Positions 15,196-24,928 of a stretch of 56,174 nucleotides of DNA are shown here, in pieces. The stretch's first letter is position 1. Every line of letters begins with the position of its first letter. The stretch covers positions 1 to 56,174 of the forward strand of contig JAKLFB010000036.1 of assembly GCA_022711435.1 (NCBI GenBank), written 5' to 3'. The position numbers and the translations under genes were made by a program. Origin of the DNA: Verrucomicrobiota bacterium (GTDB lineage: Bacteria; Verrucomicrobiota; Verrucomicrobiia; Limisphaerales; UBA1319). Below the pieces are notes generated by a model that was given only the letters and a program-made list of their open reading frames with translations, was not told the origin of the DNA and ran no database searches.

Positions 15196-16731
15196 ATGAA
15201 ACGTACCCGATGGCTTTCGATTGTTTGGCTGGCTGGAAGCAGTCTGGCATTGCGGGTGGACGCGGATGTCAAGCTGCCGGCCGTTTTTAGCGATCACATG
15301 GTGCTGCAGCAGGGCCGCTCGGCGCCTGTCTGGGGCTGGGCCGACGACGGCGAGTCGATCACGGTCGAGTTTCGCGGCCAGACGGTCAGCACCCGGTGCG
15401 AAGGCGGCAAATGGAAGGTGATGCTGCCCCGCCTCCAGGCGGGCGGGCCCGACACGCTGGTGGTCTCGGGCAAAAACCGGCTCCAGATCTGGGATGTCCT
15501 TGTCGGCGAGGTCTGGATCTGCAGCGGGCAGTCCAACATGGAGTGGCCCCTGCAACGCAGCTTCGAGGCCTCCAGCGCCATCCCCTCGGCCACCAACCGG
15601 CTGATCCGGCTTCTGACCGTGCCGAAGCTCAAAGCGGACCGGCCCGTGCCTGACATCCAATCGGCCTGGCAGGTTTGCGATCCGACGGTGGTCAGCAATT
15701 TCTCGGCGGTCGCGTTCTTTTTCGGCCGGGCATTGCAGGAGTCGCGCCAAGTGCCCGTCGGGCTGATCCATACGTCGTGGGGCGGGTCGCCTGCCGAGGT
15801 CTGGATGAGCCGCGAGGCCCTGGCATCCAATGCGGATTATCAGCGCGACATTCTGGATCCGTTCCCCGCCCAGCTCGAGCGGTTCCAGGCCGAGGTCGCC
15901 CGCTGGGAAAAGGAGAAGGCCGAGCTCGATAAGCAGGGCAAGCCCATGACACGCGCGCGCCCCTGGAACATCTGGACGCCGTCGGAGCTCTACAACGGCA
16001 TGATCGCCCCGCTGATCCCGTTCGCGATCCGCGGCGCCATCTGGTACCAGGGCGAGTCCAACGCCGGCCGGGCCTGGCAATACCGGACGCTTTTTCCCGA
16101 CATGATCCGGAACTGGCGCCAGGATTGGGGCCAGGGCGATTTCGCGTTCCTGGCGGTGCAGCTGGCGCCGTGGGACCGGAACAAGAAGCGGACCATCGAG
16201 CAGATCGCCGAATCACCGGTCGAGAGCGACTGGGCCGAGCTGCGCGAGGCCCAGGACCTGGCCACACGCATCCTGCCGAAGGTCGGAGTGGCGGTCATCA
16301 CCGATGTCGGCGACAAGGATGACATCCACCCCACGCGCAAGCAGCCGGTGGGCGAGCGTCTGGCGCTCGCTGCCCGCGGAATCGCCCACAGCGAGAAGAT
16401 CGTCTGGTCCGGCCCCGTCTTCCAGTCGATGAGCATCGACGGCGACCGCATCACCCTGAGCTTTCGGAACATCGGCAAAGGGCTCGAAGCGCGTGGAGGC
16501 CCGCTGACCGGATTTGCCATCTGCGGCCCGGACCGCAAGTTCGTCTGGGCTCAGGCGCGAATCTACAACAACCGGGTGATCGTCCGGAGCCCCGCGGTTC
16601 CCCAGCCTGTTGCAGTCCGGTACGGATGGTCGGATTTCCCGGTCGTGAATCTGTGGAACAAAGACGGCCTGCCCGCTTCGCCCTTCCGCACGGACGACTT
16701 CCCGCTGACGACCATGCCCAAGAATCGGTGA
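15196..16731 (+). CDS. Sialate O-acetylesterase (SASA family), secreted
   Basis: A 511-residue protein. A signal peptide (1-23) precedes an N-terminal beta domain (LPAVFSDHMVLQQG). The SGNH-type catalytic domain starts at GEVWICSGQSNMEW, with the nucleophile Ser near residue 114. The oxyanion/second block is WYQGESNAGR near 283-292, and the Asp-His pair lies in DKDDIHPTRKQP near 374-385. It removes O-acetyl groups from sialic acids or other acetylated glycans, probably in the periplasm. This is a common enzyme in polysaccharide-degrading Verrucomicrobiota and Bacteroidota. Confidence 0.92.
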   Translation: MKRTRWLSIVWLAGSSLALRVDADVKLPAVFSDHMVLQQGRSAPVWGWADDGESITVEFRGQTVSTRCEGGKWKVMLPRLQAGGPDTLVVSGKNRLQIWDVLVGEVWICSGQSNMEWPLQRSFEASSAIPSATNRLIRLLTVPKLKADRPVPDIQSAWQVCDPTVVSNFSAVAFFFGRALQESRQVPVGLIHTSWGGSPAEVWMSREALASNADYQRDILDPFPAQLERFQAEVARWEKEKAELDKQGKPMTRARPWNIWTPSELYNGMIAPLIPFAIRGAIWYQGESNAGRAWQYRTLFPDMIRNWRQDWGQGDFAFLAVQLAPWDRNKKRTIEQIAESPVESDWAELREAQDLATRILPKVGVAVITDVGDKDDIHPTRKQPVGERLALAARGIAHSEKIVWSGPVFQSMSIDGDRITLSFRNIGKGLEARGGPLTGFAICGPDRKFVWAQARIYNNRVIVRSPAVPQPVAVRYGWSDFPVVNLWNKDGLPASPFRTDDFPLTTMPKNR

Positions 16732-16798
16732 CGCTCCCCGCGATCCGCAGGAGGTTCGGGTTCGGGATGGGGGGCCGATCAAGGCTCTGCAGCCCGGC

Positions 16799-19321
16799 CT
16801 ACGGCGCGGCGCAGCCGCCCAGCAGGATCCCAGCCTGCCGATTGCCCTCCGGCACGCAGAGGCGGTATCCGCCGCCGTTGGCGTCGCACCGTACCTCGTA
16901 CAAGGTCTCGCCTGCAAGGAATTGCATGGAAAAACCGGGGATCGGAATCTGGATGTACATCATTCCATCGCTGCAGCCGAGGGAGGCGTCGTCCCAGACC
17001 GCGAATGTGCCGCCCGCAAAAGCGAGCGCATCCTTGCTGCTGCCGAGATAGCCAGCCAGCGCGGCCGCGGCACACTCGATCTTCTGGTCCTGGACCATCG
17101 CCGGGGCGGACGTGCCGATGCCTTGGGCGCCATCGAATGCCCGGGCGATGAACTCATGCCGGCCGAACGGCAGGTCGGCCAAGTCCCAAATGAACGGGGC
17201 CTGGGTCCGCTCGCCCACCTTGATGCCATTGCGGTAGAGCTCGACTTTGAGGAGATCGTTATCGGGATCGGACGCTTCGACCTGAACCAGGAGATGGGCC
17301 GGCAGATCGATCAAGGTCCCGTCAGCCGGGCTCAGGATGCAGGCGGTGGGGGGCTGATGCTCAGCCAGCGATGCCTCCTGGAGACGATAGAACCGCCGGA
17401 GATAAAAGGCGGCATCCTGATCGATGAACCGAACCAGGCCATCGACGCATGGCGCGCTGCCGATTGCAGCCCACGACTGCAAATCGCTCGAAGCCTGCAC
17501 AACATAGTTCACTCCCGCTCGGCCTTCGAAGCTGAGGTTGGCGGCGCCCGCCGGCGGGCGGACGCAGGAGACGACCTCCGGCGTCTCTGAGGGCGTCGCC
17601 GGGTAGGCCAGCCGAATCCCGCCGATCGGGACCTGCATGCCGCCCGCCAGCGACTCGAAGGATGCCATGCCCTCGAACCGCACCGGCCCCACGGTCCCCA
17701 GCGAGGGAGCCACCTCATACGACACGACTCGAGCTTGCCCGTCCTGGAACAGCCATTTCATCCGCCCAGAGGCGGGATCCCAAGTCCCCCCATCGCTGGC
17801 GCGGATCACCGTCCAATCTCGAGGCGGCTGCTCCTCGATCGCATAGGCGACCACGCCGGCCTGCGGCACCACCCCCAGGTATGCGTTGGCCGTCACCCCC
17901 GGGGCATAGACCGCTGGCATCGCGCAGATGACCGAGCCGGCAAACCATTCCGGCTCCGTGGAATCAGCCGCCGCAGCCGGCTGAATCCGCGCCGCTGCGC
18001 CGCTGATCCAGCAGGCCGGCGGCAGGCCCGCAGAGGCGTCAAACCGGTACGATTCGCCTCCCCGCCACAGCGCCGCAGCCCGTGTCACATAGGCCATCGG
18101 GATCGGATTCGGCTCGGTGGGCCAGCTCACCCCGCCTTTCCACGCGGCCGCATAGGCAGTCACCTCGTCCATCGTCAGTCGATAGGAATCGGGCTTGGCG
18201 TCCGCAGGATGAGGCATGGGCGACAGCGAGCCGATCCGGTATTCGCCGCCGATCGCGACGGTGGCTCCGCCCAGGGCCGCCCACCCGGCAAACTCCTTCA
18301 CGCCCGTCTCCCCGGCAGGCGGGGCAACCTCATAGACCAGAGACCGCGCCATATCGTCCATGAATGGCCCATACTTGACCTTGCCCAGCACGCTATCGAA
18401 TACGCCGTCATGGCTGATCGCACCGACGGTCCACCCGCCCGGCGGTCTGTCCTCAACCGCATAGGCGGCGGTGCCGGCCGGCGGCTTGGCCTGGAGGCGG
18501 ACCTCGAGCTTCTTGCCCGCGACATAATAGTCGGGGAGCGCCCTCTCGACGAACGATGCCGGAACGCCGGACCGCACGACGACATGGATGGCGGGCGAAA
18601 CCACATCCCGGCCCTGGCTGGTTCGGGCGCGGGCCGTCAGGGCGTGCTCGCCCGCCGCCGCGTTCTTCCAATCGAACTGATGGGAGATCGGCGATCCTTT
18701 AGGCGGCGCCACAAGGAAGAAAATAGTCGAGGAACCGATCTTCTCCTGATTCGCGAAGAAATCGACATGGGGAATGTAGCCCTGGGGATCAATGGCGACA
18801 GCCTCGATGTGGATCGTCGCGGGGGCAGTGAAGATGGCATGGTCGGCCGGCTGCAAGAGAGTCACCTCGCTCGCAGCGGTATCGTTATCCAGCAGGATGA
18901 CCACGGCGTTGCTGGGGGATCCGATGCGATACAGGTCGCCGGCGGCAAGTTCCAGAAGGACGGTCTCGACCGGCTCGGCGCCCGAGCCGTCGTAAGGGCG
19001 AACCACGATCTCGGCCTTTGCCGCACCGGCAGCGAGGATGACCTGCCCGTCCAGATTCTCGTAGTCGATCCCGTTCCGCGCGGTACCCTCAAGGCGATAA
19101 TTTACCGGCAGCAACGCCGCCAGGCTGCCGGTCCGGCTCACTGTAAAAACTGCGGGATCGCGTCCCGCCTCGGCCGCAACAGGATCGGTCGCGCGCACCG
19201 TGACCCAGGGCAGATCCGATCCATCCGCCGGATCCGCCGATTGCACCGACCACGCGCAAAGGACGCAGCCCAGGACGGATGTCAGCATCCCGCGCCCTCG
19301 AGAAATCGCACGGGTTCTCAT
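16799..19321 (-). CDS. Large secreted multidomain protein with Calx-beta and Ig-like modules
   Basis: An 840-residue protein. A signal peptide lies within residues 1-28 (a second Met at 12 is an alternative start). Residues 34-148 form a Calx-beta-like domain (FTVSRTG..., NGIDYENLDGQVILAAG, LLDND). Residues 152-252 are Ig-like. Two homologous modules follow (about 255-370 and 450-580), each with AYAxExxPPxxWTV and VxYEVAP motifs. Residues about 590-650 contain the YVVQASSDLQSWAAIG motif seen in many PVC surface proteins. A second Ig-like module (about 655-745) and a C-terminal domain with four Cys complete it. No catalytic motif is seen, so a surface adhesive or scaffold role is likely. AAGGA upstream of ATG 19321 supports that start. 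Confidence 0.75.
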   Translation of the reverse strand: MRTRAISRGRGMLTSVLGCVLCAWSVQSADPADGSDLPWVTVRATDPVAAEAGRDPAVFTVSRTGSLAALLPVNYRLEGTARNGIDYENLDGQVILAAGAAKAEIVVRPYDGSGAEPVETVLLELAAGDLYRIGSPSNAVVILLDNDTAASEVTLLQPADHAIFTAPATIHIEAVAIDPQGYIPHVDFFANQEKIGSSTIFFLVAPPKGSPISHQFDWKNAAAGEHALTARARTSQGRDVVSPAIHVVVRSGVPASFVERALPDYYVAGKKLEVRLQAKPPAGTAAYAVEDRPPGGWTVGAISHDGVFDSVLGKVKYGPFMDDMARSLVYEVAPPAGETGVKEFAGWAALGGATVAIGGEYRIGSLSPMPHPADAKPDSYRLTMDEVTAYAAAWKGGVSWPTEPNPIPMAYVTRAAALWRGGESYRFDASAGLPPACWISGAAARIQPAAAADSTEPEWFAGSVICAMPAVYAPGVTANAYLGVVPQAGVVAYAIEEQPPRDWTVIRASDGGTWDPASGRMKWLFQDGQARVVSYEVAPSLGTVGPVRFEGMASFESLAGGMQVPIGGIRLAYPATPSETPEVVSCVRPPAGAANLSFEGRAGVNYVVQASSDLQSWAAIGSAPCVDGLVRFIDQDAAFYLRRFYRLQEASLAEHQPPTACILSPADGTLIDLPAHLLVQVEASDPDNDLLKVELYRNGIKVGERTQAPFIWDLADLPFGRHEFIARAFDGAQGIGTSAPAMVQDQKIECAAAALAGYLGSSKDALAFAGGTFAVWDDASLGCSDGMMYIQIPIPGFSMQFLAGETLYEVRCDANGGGYRLCVPEGNRQAGILLGGCAAP

Positions 19322-19514
19322 GGTTCCTTTTGAATTCGATTGAAGCCGGGCTTTGGAGCCGCGGTCTCAGAATGTCGTTCCTTCGCATAACATAAGCCCG
19401 GCCAATCGGAGTTTCAACCGAGATCTTCAGCCCTGGCGTAAAGCGGTTCCCCCGCTGGCGCCGCGGCGTCCTGCGTCCGCGGATGAATCGGGAGATCCTC
19501 AGCCGGGGCCGGGC

Positions 19515-20996
19515 TCAGGCATCCCCCGAAGCGGCGGCGTTCTCGCACTCGACCAGCTTGCGATACAGGGTCGCCATGCTGATGCCGAGGATCTCGGCGG
19601 CCTTCTCCTTGTCGCCCCCTGAAACGGCCAGGGCTCTCTGGATGTGCTGGAACTCTTGCTCGCGCAGGAAATGCCTGAGCAAGGGCAAGACCGAGTCCGC
19701 CGGCGCGGGCGCCGGGGCCGGCGCCGCTGAAAGGCCGCCGCTGCCGCCGATCGGCGCGGGCTCCTGGCCCGCTGCCGAATCCTCCGGATCGGATCCGATC
19801 TCCTCCGGGAGCTGGGCCGCGACCGCTTGCAGGGCAGGGGGCAGATCCGCCACCTGGATCACATTGCTCTCGCCAAGGGTGGCCGCTCGCTCGAGCGCGT
19901 TCTCGAGCTCTCGCACATTGCCGGGCCAGTCGTAGGCCAGGAGCGCCGCCATCACCCGGCGGGAGACGCAGAAAGGCTCGCCCTGGCCGGGTCTGATCCG
20001 GCTGCGGAAGAAATGCCGGACCAGCAGCGGGATGTCCTCGCGCCGCTCCCGCAAGGGCGGCAGCGGAAGCGCGATCACGTTCAGCCGGTAATAAAGGTCC
20101 TCGCGGAATGTGCCGGCCTGGACCTTTCGTTCGAGCGGCTCGTTGGTCGCTGCCACGACGCGGACGTTGACCGGGACAGAAATGTTGTCGCCCACGCGGC
20201 GAATCTCGTGTTCCTGAAGCACCCGCAGCAGGCGGCTTTGGAGGGTGGCCGACATCGACGCAACCTCATCCAGGAACACCGTGCCGCCATCCGCCTCCAG
20301 GAACAGGCCTTTCTTGTCGTGGATGGCCCCGGTGAAGGCGCCCTTCCGGTGGCCGAACAGCTCCGACTCCAGCAGGGGCTCGGGCATGGCGCTGCAATCC
20401 ACAACCACAAATGGCGCCGCCTGGCGGCGGCTCTGCCAGTGGAGCGCCCGGGCCACCAGCTCCTTGCCCGTCCCGCTCTCCCCCAGGATCAAGATCGTGG
20501 CTTCTGAATCGGCCACTCGCTGGACATGGCGAAACACCCGCTGCATGGCCGCCGACGCGCCGACGATCGGGTGGAGCTTCGACTGGAGCTGGAGCTGGCG
20601 CCGCAGGTAATGGTTCTCGGACAGGGTGTCCCGGAGCTGGAGGGCGCGATCGATGCGCAGCGCCAACTCGTCGGGATGGAACGGCTTCTCGAGGTAGTCG
20701 AATGCTCCCTGCTTCATCGCCTCCACCGCGGTCCCGATGGTCGCGAAGGCGGTGATCAGGATCACCGGGGCGGGCGGGCTTATCCGCCGAGCCCGCTGCA
20801 GCAGATCGAATCCCAGCGGCTGGCTCCGCTCCAGATACAGGTCGGCCACCACCAGATCGGGCGCCATCCCCTCCAGCCGCTCCAGCGCCTCGTCCGCCCG
20901 CGAATACCCCGCCGCCTCATGCCCCGCCGCCGCGCACAGGTCGAGAACCATCCGCAGCGCCGCAGCCTCGTCGTCCACCACCATGATCTTGGCCAT
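19515..20996 (-). CDS. Sigma-54-dependent response regulator (NtrC/PilR type)
   Basis: A 493-residue protein. The receiver domain (1-120) has phosphoacceptor Asp52, Thr82 and Lys104. The AAA+ domain (about 140-370) has Walker A GESGTGKE at 162-169 and the sigma-54 contact GAFTGA at 209-214. The C-terminal Fis-type helix-turn-helix is at about 440-480 (AAEILGISMATLYRKL). It activates sigma-54 promoters when phosphorylated. No histidine kinase gene is adjacent. A PilC/GspF gene is immediately upstream on the same strand (72 bp), so a PilR-like role in pilus or secretion control is plausible. GGAGG 8 nt before the ATG is a good ribosome binding site. Confidence 0.93.
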   Translation of the reverse strand: MAKIMVVDDEAAALRMVLDLCAAAGHEAAGYSRADEALERLEGMAPDLVVADLYLERSQPLGFDLLQRARRISPPAPVILITAFATIGTAVEAMKQGAFDYLEKPFHPDELALRIDRALQLRDTLSENHYLRRQLQLQSKLHPIVGASAAMQRVFRHVQRVADSEATILILGESGTGKELVARALHWQSRRQAAPFVVVDCSAMPEPLLESELFGHRKGAFTGAIHDKKGLFLEADGGTVFLDEVASMSATLQSRLLRVLQEHEIRRVGDNISVPVNVRVVAATNEPLERKVQAGTFREDLYYRLNVIALPLPPLRERREDIPLLVRHFFRSRIRPGQGEPFCVSRRVMAALLAYDWPGNVRELENALERAATLGESNVIQVADLPPALQAVAAQLPEEIGSDPEDSAAGQEPAPIGGSGGLSAAPAPAPAPADSVLPLLRHFLREQEFQHIQRALAVSGGDKEKAAEILGISMATLYRKLVECENAAASGDA

Positions 20997-21068
20997 AACA
21001 TCACGCCTCCGCCCTCCGGGCCCGCCCGGACTTTCCGGCCGGATCTATCCGGAATTTATAACGTGATA

Positions 21069-22250
21069 TTATCGCCTAAGAATGATATCATTCAAACTTA
21101 AAATCGGGAGGAACATGGCGATGACCAAACCCCCGATCAGCAGGCCCAGCCCGAGGATGAGGATGGGCTCGAGCACGGACATCAGGCCGCCCAGGGTCGC
21201 CTCGACCTCCTCGTCCCAGAAGTCGGCGATCCGATCCAGCATGAGCTCGAGCCGGCCGGTCTGCTCGCCCGCTGCCAGCATGCGGATGAACATGCCGGGA
21301 AAGACCGCGTGCCGGGCGAGGGCGCCCGCGATCCCGTCGCCTCTCTCGATGTCGCGGGCGGCCTGCAGGGCAGCCTGCTCCATCACGGCGTTTCCGCAGG
21401 TCCCGGCCACCATGGCCAGCACCTCCAGGATCGGCACGCCGCTGCGGAAGAGCGAGGCGAAGGTGCGGGCGAACCGGGCCAGGGCGACCTTGTGCGTCAG
21501 CGGGCCCAGGATCGGCACGCGGATCTTGAGCTGGTCCCAGGCCAGGCGGCCGGAGGGCGTGCGGATCATGGCCGCGATTCCATAGGCGGCGGCGGCCGCG
21601 AGCACCGCCAGCATCGGCCCGTCCCGGCGCAGCGCCAGCCCCGTGTCGATCAGCCATTGCGTCGGGCGCGGCAGATGGGTGCCGAACTGGGCGTAAATCT
21701 CCTGGAAAACCGGCACCACGAAGGCCAGAAGAAAGGCCGTCACCAGCACCGCTGCAACGGTGACCGCGACGGGATAGGCCATCGCCGCCTTGATCCGGCG
21801 CCGCAGCCGGACGGTGCTCTCGAGGTAGGCGGCCAGCCGGGCCAGGATCTCGGCCAGCAACCCCCCCCGCTCTCCGGCCTCGACCATTCGGATGTAGAGC
21901 CTCGAGAACAGATGGCTGTGCCGCTGCAGCGATTGCGATAGGCTCTCCCCGCCCTCCACCCTCCGGCAGAGGTCGCGGATGACCGCCTGCAAGGCCGGAT
22001 TCGAATGCTGCTCGCCCAGCGCTACGAGCGAGGGCACCACCCCCATGCCGCTGTCAAGCATCGTCGCCAGCTGCCGCGTGAAAACCATCAGATCCACCGG
22101 CCTGACCCGCGGCGACCACCATCCCCCCGCCTCGCCCGGGCCTTCCGCCGGAGGCGGCGCCGGACGCGGGCGTCCCGGCGCCGCCTCGCGCCGGTGAAGG
22201 CCGAGCTGTCCGGCGGCCGGTTGCCGCGCCTTGCCTGGCAGCGTGGGCAT
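21069..22250 (-). CDS. Type IV pilus/type II secretion inner-membrane protein (PilC/GspF)
   Basis: A 393-residue protein. After a proline-rich N-terminus (1-50) come the two T2SSF domains: FTRQLATMLDSGMGVVPSL near 57-75 and FARTFASLFRSGVPILEVL near 258-276. Three transmembrane segments are visible, near 160-185, 205-225 and 365-388. It is the platform protein that links the assembly ATPase to the pseudopilus. No PilB, PilD or pilin gene is next to it; a PilT-like ATPase lies about 6.4 kb away. A 14-bp palindrome (21080-21093) is within its last codons. Confidence 0.88.
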   Translation of the reverse strand: MPTLPGKARQPAAGQLGLHRREAAPGRPRPAPPPAEGPGEAGGWWSPRVRPVDLMVFTRQLATMLDSGMGVVPSLVALGEQHSNPALQAVIRDLCRRVEGGESLSQSLQRHSHLFSRLYIRMVEAGERGGLLAEILARLAAYLESTVRLRRRIKAAMAYPVAVTVAAVLVTAFLLAFVVPVFQEIYAQFGTHLPRPTQWLIDTGLALRRDGPMLAVLAAAAAYGIAAMIRTPSGRLAWDQLKIRVPILGPLTHKVALARFARTFASLFRSGVPILEVLAMVAGTCGNAVMEQAALQAARDIERGDGIAGALARHAVFPGMFIRMLAAGEQTGRLELMLDRIADFWDEEVEATLGGLMSVLEPILILGLGLLIGGLVIAMFLPILSLNDIILRR

Positions 22251-22468
22251 GTCGGCACAAAATTAGCCCGCCCACCAGCCATGGCAAGCCCGACGTTTTC
22301 AACTGCCCCGGGGGGCGAAGCAGATCCTGGCCTTCCGCTCCATCCGCGCCAGCCGACGCCTCGATTCGAATTTTGCCTTGCGCACCACGGCGCTGCAGGC
22401 CGCAACCGGCGATTGACAAGCCGGTCTGTTTCGCTACGGTTGTTGGATTGAAGTAAATTCGAAGCTAT

Positions 22469-22741
22469 ATGCCGAATACCAAGTCAGCCGAACGCCGAAT
22501 GCGCAGCAGCGCCCGGAAACGGGACCGGAACCGCAGCGTGAAATCCCGCCTGAAAACGCTCGAAAAGAGCTACCTCGAAACCGTGAAGTCGGGAAAGAAG
22601 GATGATGCCGGGCTGGCCTTGCGGCAGGTCGTTTCCGCTCTCGACAAGGCCGCCAAGACGGGCGTTATTCACTCGGGGCGCGCCACCCGCAAGAAGTCGC
22701 GTTTGACCCACCGTCTCAACCAGTTGGCTCCCAAAGCCTAG
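22469..22741 (+). CDS. rpsT: 30S ribosomal protein S20
   Basis: A 90-residue, Lys/Arg-rich protein with the S20 pattern: MPNTKSAERRMRSSARKRDR at the start and TGVIHSGRATRKKSRLTHRL near the end. It binds 16S rRNA early in 30S assembly. A possible promoter (TTGACA, 16 nt, TACGGT) lies about 55 bp upstream. The gene is alone on its strand between pilC and the acyl-CoA synthetase. Confidence 0.95.
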   Translation: MPNTKSAERRMRSSARKRDRNRSVKSRLKTLEKSYLETVKSGKKDDAGLALRQVVSALDKAAKTGVIHSGRATRKKSRLTHRLNQLAPKA

Positions 22742-22821
22742 ATCGAGCGAGCCGGCGATCCTCGATGGACGTTCAGGGTCGCATTCGCCAGCGGGGAGCG
22801 CCGGCATTGGTGCGCCGGCTC

Positions 22822-24447
22822 ATGAGCTCACGAGAAAGGCAAGCGGGGGCCGTGATCGAGTGGAATGTCCATTCCTGGACGGCGCCCCCCCGTTTCAACT
22901 TCGCCCGGGACGTCGTGGACCGGTGGGCGGCGTCTCGTCCGGAAGCGCCCGCTCTTTGGTACGTGCACGGCGTGGCGGGCCACGAGCGGAGGCTGAGCTT
23001 TGGCGAGATCGCCGCTGCGAGCCGCCAGGCAGCCCGCGTTTTACGGGAGGCAGGCCTCGGCCCCGGCGATCGCGTGCTGGTCCTGCTGCCGCGGATTCCA
23101 GCCTGGTGGGTGGTCATGCTCGGGCTCATTCGCCTGGGCGCCGTGCCCGTCCCGAGCACGCTGTTGCTGACGCCCCGCGACATCGCCTACCGCATCGCCA
23201 ACGCCCAGACCCGCGCGGTGATCACGACACCGGATGGGATCGAGAAGGCCGGCGGCTTCGATGGCATTCGATTCCTGGTGGGCGGGGAAGGTGGATCGGG
23301 TTGGCGCGATTTCGATGCGGCCCTGGGCGAGGCCGGCGAAGGGGACGCCGGCGAGCCAACCGCCAGCAGCGATCCGGGGATCATCTACTTCACCAGCGCC
23401 ACCACGGGCGAGCCCAAGATGGTCCTCCATACGCAGGCCAGCTATGGCCTTGCCCACCGCCTCACCGGCGACCTCTGGCTCGATCTGTGCCCGGACGATG
23501 TCCATTGGAACCTCTCCGATCCAGGCTGGGGCAAGGCGGCCTGGTCGAGTTTCTTCGGGCCCTGGCACCAGGGCGCCTGCGTGTTCATCCTCGATTACCA
23601 CGGCCGATTCGATCCGGGGCTGGCTCTCAGAGTTCTGGAGGATTTCCCCGTCACTACTTGCTGCCTGCCTCCAACCGCGCTTCGCCTCATGATCCGCGAG
23701 CTCTCGGCGTCGCGGCCTTTCCCGCGGCTGCGCCATTGCGTCACTGCGGGCGAACCGCTCAATCCCGAGGTGTTCGATCGCTGGCGGGCGGCCACCGGCC
23801 TCACGCTTCACGAGGCCTACGGGCAGACGGAGACGGTGGTGTCGATCGGGCATTTCCGGCGGCTCAACCGGCCGGTCCTGGCCGGCTCGATGGGCCAGGC
23901 CGCCCCCGTTTACGAGATCGCCATCGTCGATGAAAACTTCCGCGAAGTCCCGGCCGGCCAGGAAGGCGAGATCGCCATCCGCGTCCAGCCCCGCCGGCCG
24001 CTCGGGCTGTTCCAGGAATACTGGCTCAACCCGGAGGAGATGGCCCGGCAGTTTCGCGGCGATTACTATCTTACCGGCGACCGCGCCATGCGGGATGCCG
24101 ACGGTTATTTCTGGTTCGTCGGCCGCCAGGATGACGTCATCAAGAGCTCCGGCTACCGCATCGGCCCGTCCGAGATCGAAAACGTCCTCCTCGAACACCC
24201 GGCCGTCAGCGATGTCGCCATCATCGGCCAGCCCGATCCGGTCCGCGGGCAGATCGTCAAGGCCTTCGTCGTCCTCCAGCCCGGATTCGAGCCTGACGAC
24301 AAGATGCGCCTCGACCTTCAACAGCACTGCAGGCCTGCGGTCGCTCCCTACAAATACCCGCGCGAGATCGAATTCGTCCGGGAGCTGCCCAAGACGATCA
24401 GCGGCAAAACCCGCCGCGCCGAGCTGCGCCGGCAGGAGGCCCTCTGA
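22822..24447 (+). CDS. AMP-forming acyl-CoA synthetase (acetyl-CoA synthetase-like, MACS type)
   Basis: A 541-residue member of the ANL superfamily. The opening PPRFNFARDVVDRW matches medium-chain acyl-CoA synthetases. The P-loop-like core is YFTSATTGEPKMV near 200. The adenylate region has AYGQTETV near 335, TGDRAMRDADGYFWFVGRQD near 425-445, and the C-terminal catalytic Lys in PKTISGKTRR near 525-534. It activates a carboxylic acid to its CoA thioester with ATP. Substrate is uncertain (acetate, propionate, butyrate or aromatic acids). ATG at 22765 is an alternative start; neither has a clear ribosome binding site. It ends 2 bp from the convergent dtd stop. Confidence 0.9.
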   Translation: MSSRERQAGAVIEWNVHSWTAPPRFNFARDVVDRWAASRPEAPALWYVHGVAGHERRLSFGEIAAASRQAARVLREAGLGPGDRVLVLLPRIPAWWVVMLGLIRLGAVPVPSTLLLTPRDIAYRIANAQTRAVITTPDGIEKAGGFDGIRFLVGGEGGSGWRDFDAALGEAGEGDAGEPTASSDPGIIYFTSATTGEPKMVLHTQASYGLAHRLTGDLWLDLCPDDVHWNLSDPGWGKAAWSSFFGPWHQGACVFILDYHGRFDPGLALRVLEDFPVTTCCLPPTALRLMIRELSASRPFPRLRHCVTAGEPLNPEVFDRWRAATGLTLHEAYGQTETVVSIGHFRRLNRPVLAGSMGQAAPVYEIAIVDENFREVPAGQEGEIAIRVQPRRPLGLFQEYWLNPEEMARQFRGDYYLTGDRAMRDADGYFWFVGRQDDVIKSSGYRIGPSEIENVLLEHPAVSDVAIIGQPDPVRGQIVKAFVVLQPGFEPDDKMRLDLQQHCRPAVAPYKYPREIEFVRELPKTISGKTRRAELRRQEAL

Positions 24448-24449
24448 CC

Positions 24450-24902
24450 CTACTCCCGGGTTCGGGTGTCCATCACGATCGTGACGGGGCCGTCGTTGAC
24501 CAGCGCCACCTCCATCATCGCGCCGAACTCGCCCCGCGCCACCGGTTTGCCCAGATCAGCCTCGAGCTGCCTCAAGAACGCCTCATAGAGGGGCACTGCC
24601 GTCTCCGGCCGGGCCGCCCGGATGAACGACGGCCGGTTCCCTTTCCGCGTGCTGGCGAACAGAGTGAACTGGCTGACCGCCAGAATCCCGCCGCCTGTCT
24701 CGAGCACCGACCGGTTCATCAGCCCCTGGTCATCCGGAAAGATCCGCATTCGAACCAGCTTGCCGCTCAGCCACTGTGCGTCTTCGAGCGTGTCGGCCTC
24801 CTCGATCCCCACCAGCACCGCCAGCCCGCCCCCAATCGCGCCCCGGACCTCGCCCCCGATCGCGACCGATGCCTCTCGAACCCGCTGGATCACCGCTCTC
24901 AT
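24450..24902 (-). CDS. dtd: D-aminoacyl-tRNA deacylase
   Basis: A 150-residue protein starting MRAVIQRVREASV, with the two catalytic signatures SQFTLFA near residues 78-84 and NDGPVT near 137-142. It hydrolyses D-aminoacyl-tRNAs, and mischarged glycine on tRNA-Ala, as proofreading. Length is typical. It is the last gene of a minus-strand run with the nucleotidyltransferase and apgM, starting 27 bp downstream of the nucleotidyltransferase stop. Confidence 0.94.
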   Translation of the reverse strand: MRAVIQRVREASVAIGGEVRGAIGGGLAVLVGIEEADTLEDAQWLSGKLVRMRIFPDDQGLMNRSVLETGGGILAVSQFTLFASTRKGNRPSFIRAARPETAVPLYEAFLRQLEADLGKPVARGEFGAMMEVALVNDGPVTIVMDTRTRE

Positions 24903-24928
24903 AATCTCGCGCGACGATGGCAGGCCCG

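Noticed and set aside
21080..21093. A perfect 14-bp palindrome (GAATGATATCATTC) as an operator
   Set aside because: It lies inside the last codons of the pilC-like gene and fits coding sequence; nothing else marks it as a binding site.
22250..22290. Sigma-54 promoter upstream of the pilC-like gene
   Set aside because: GG and GC pairs occur at roughly -24/-12 spacing, but the flanking consensus (TGGCAC, TTGC) is poor.
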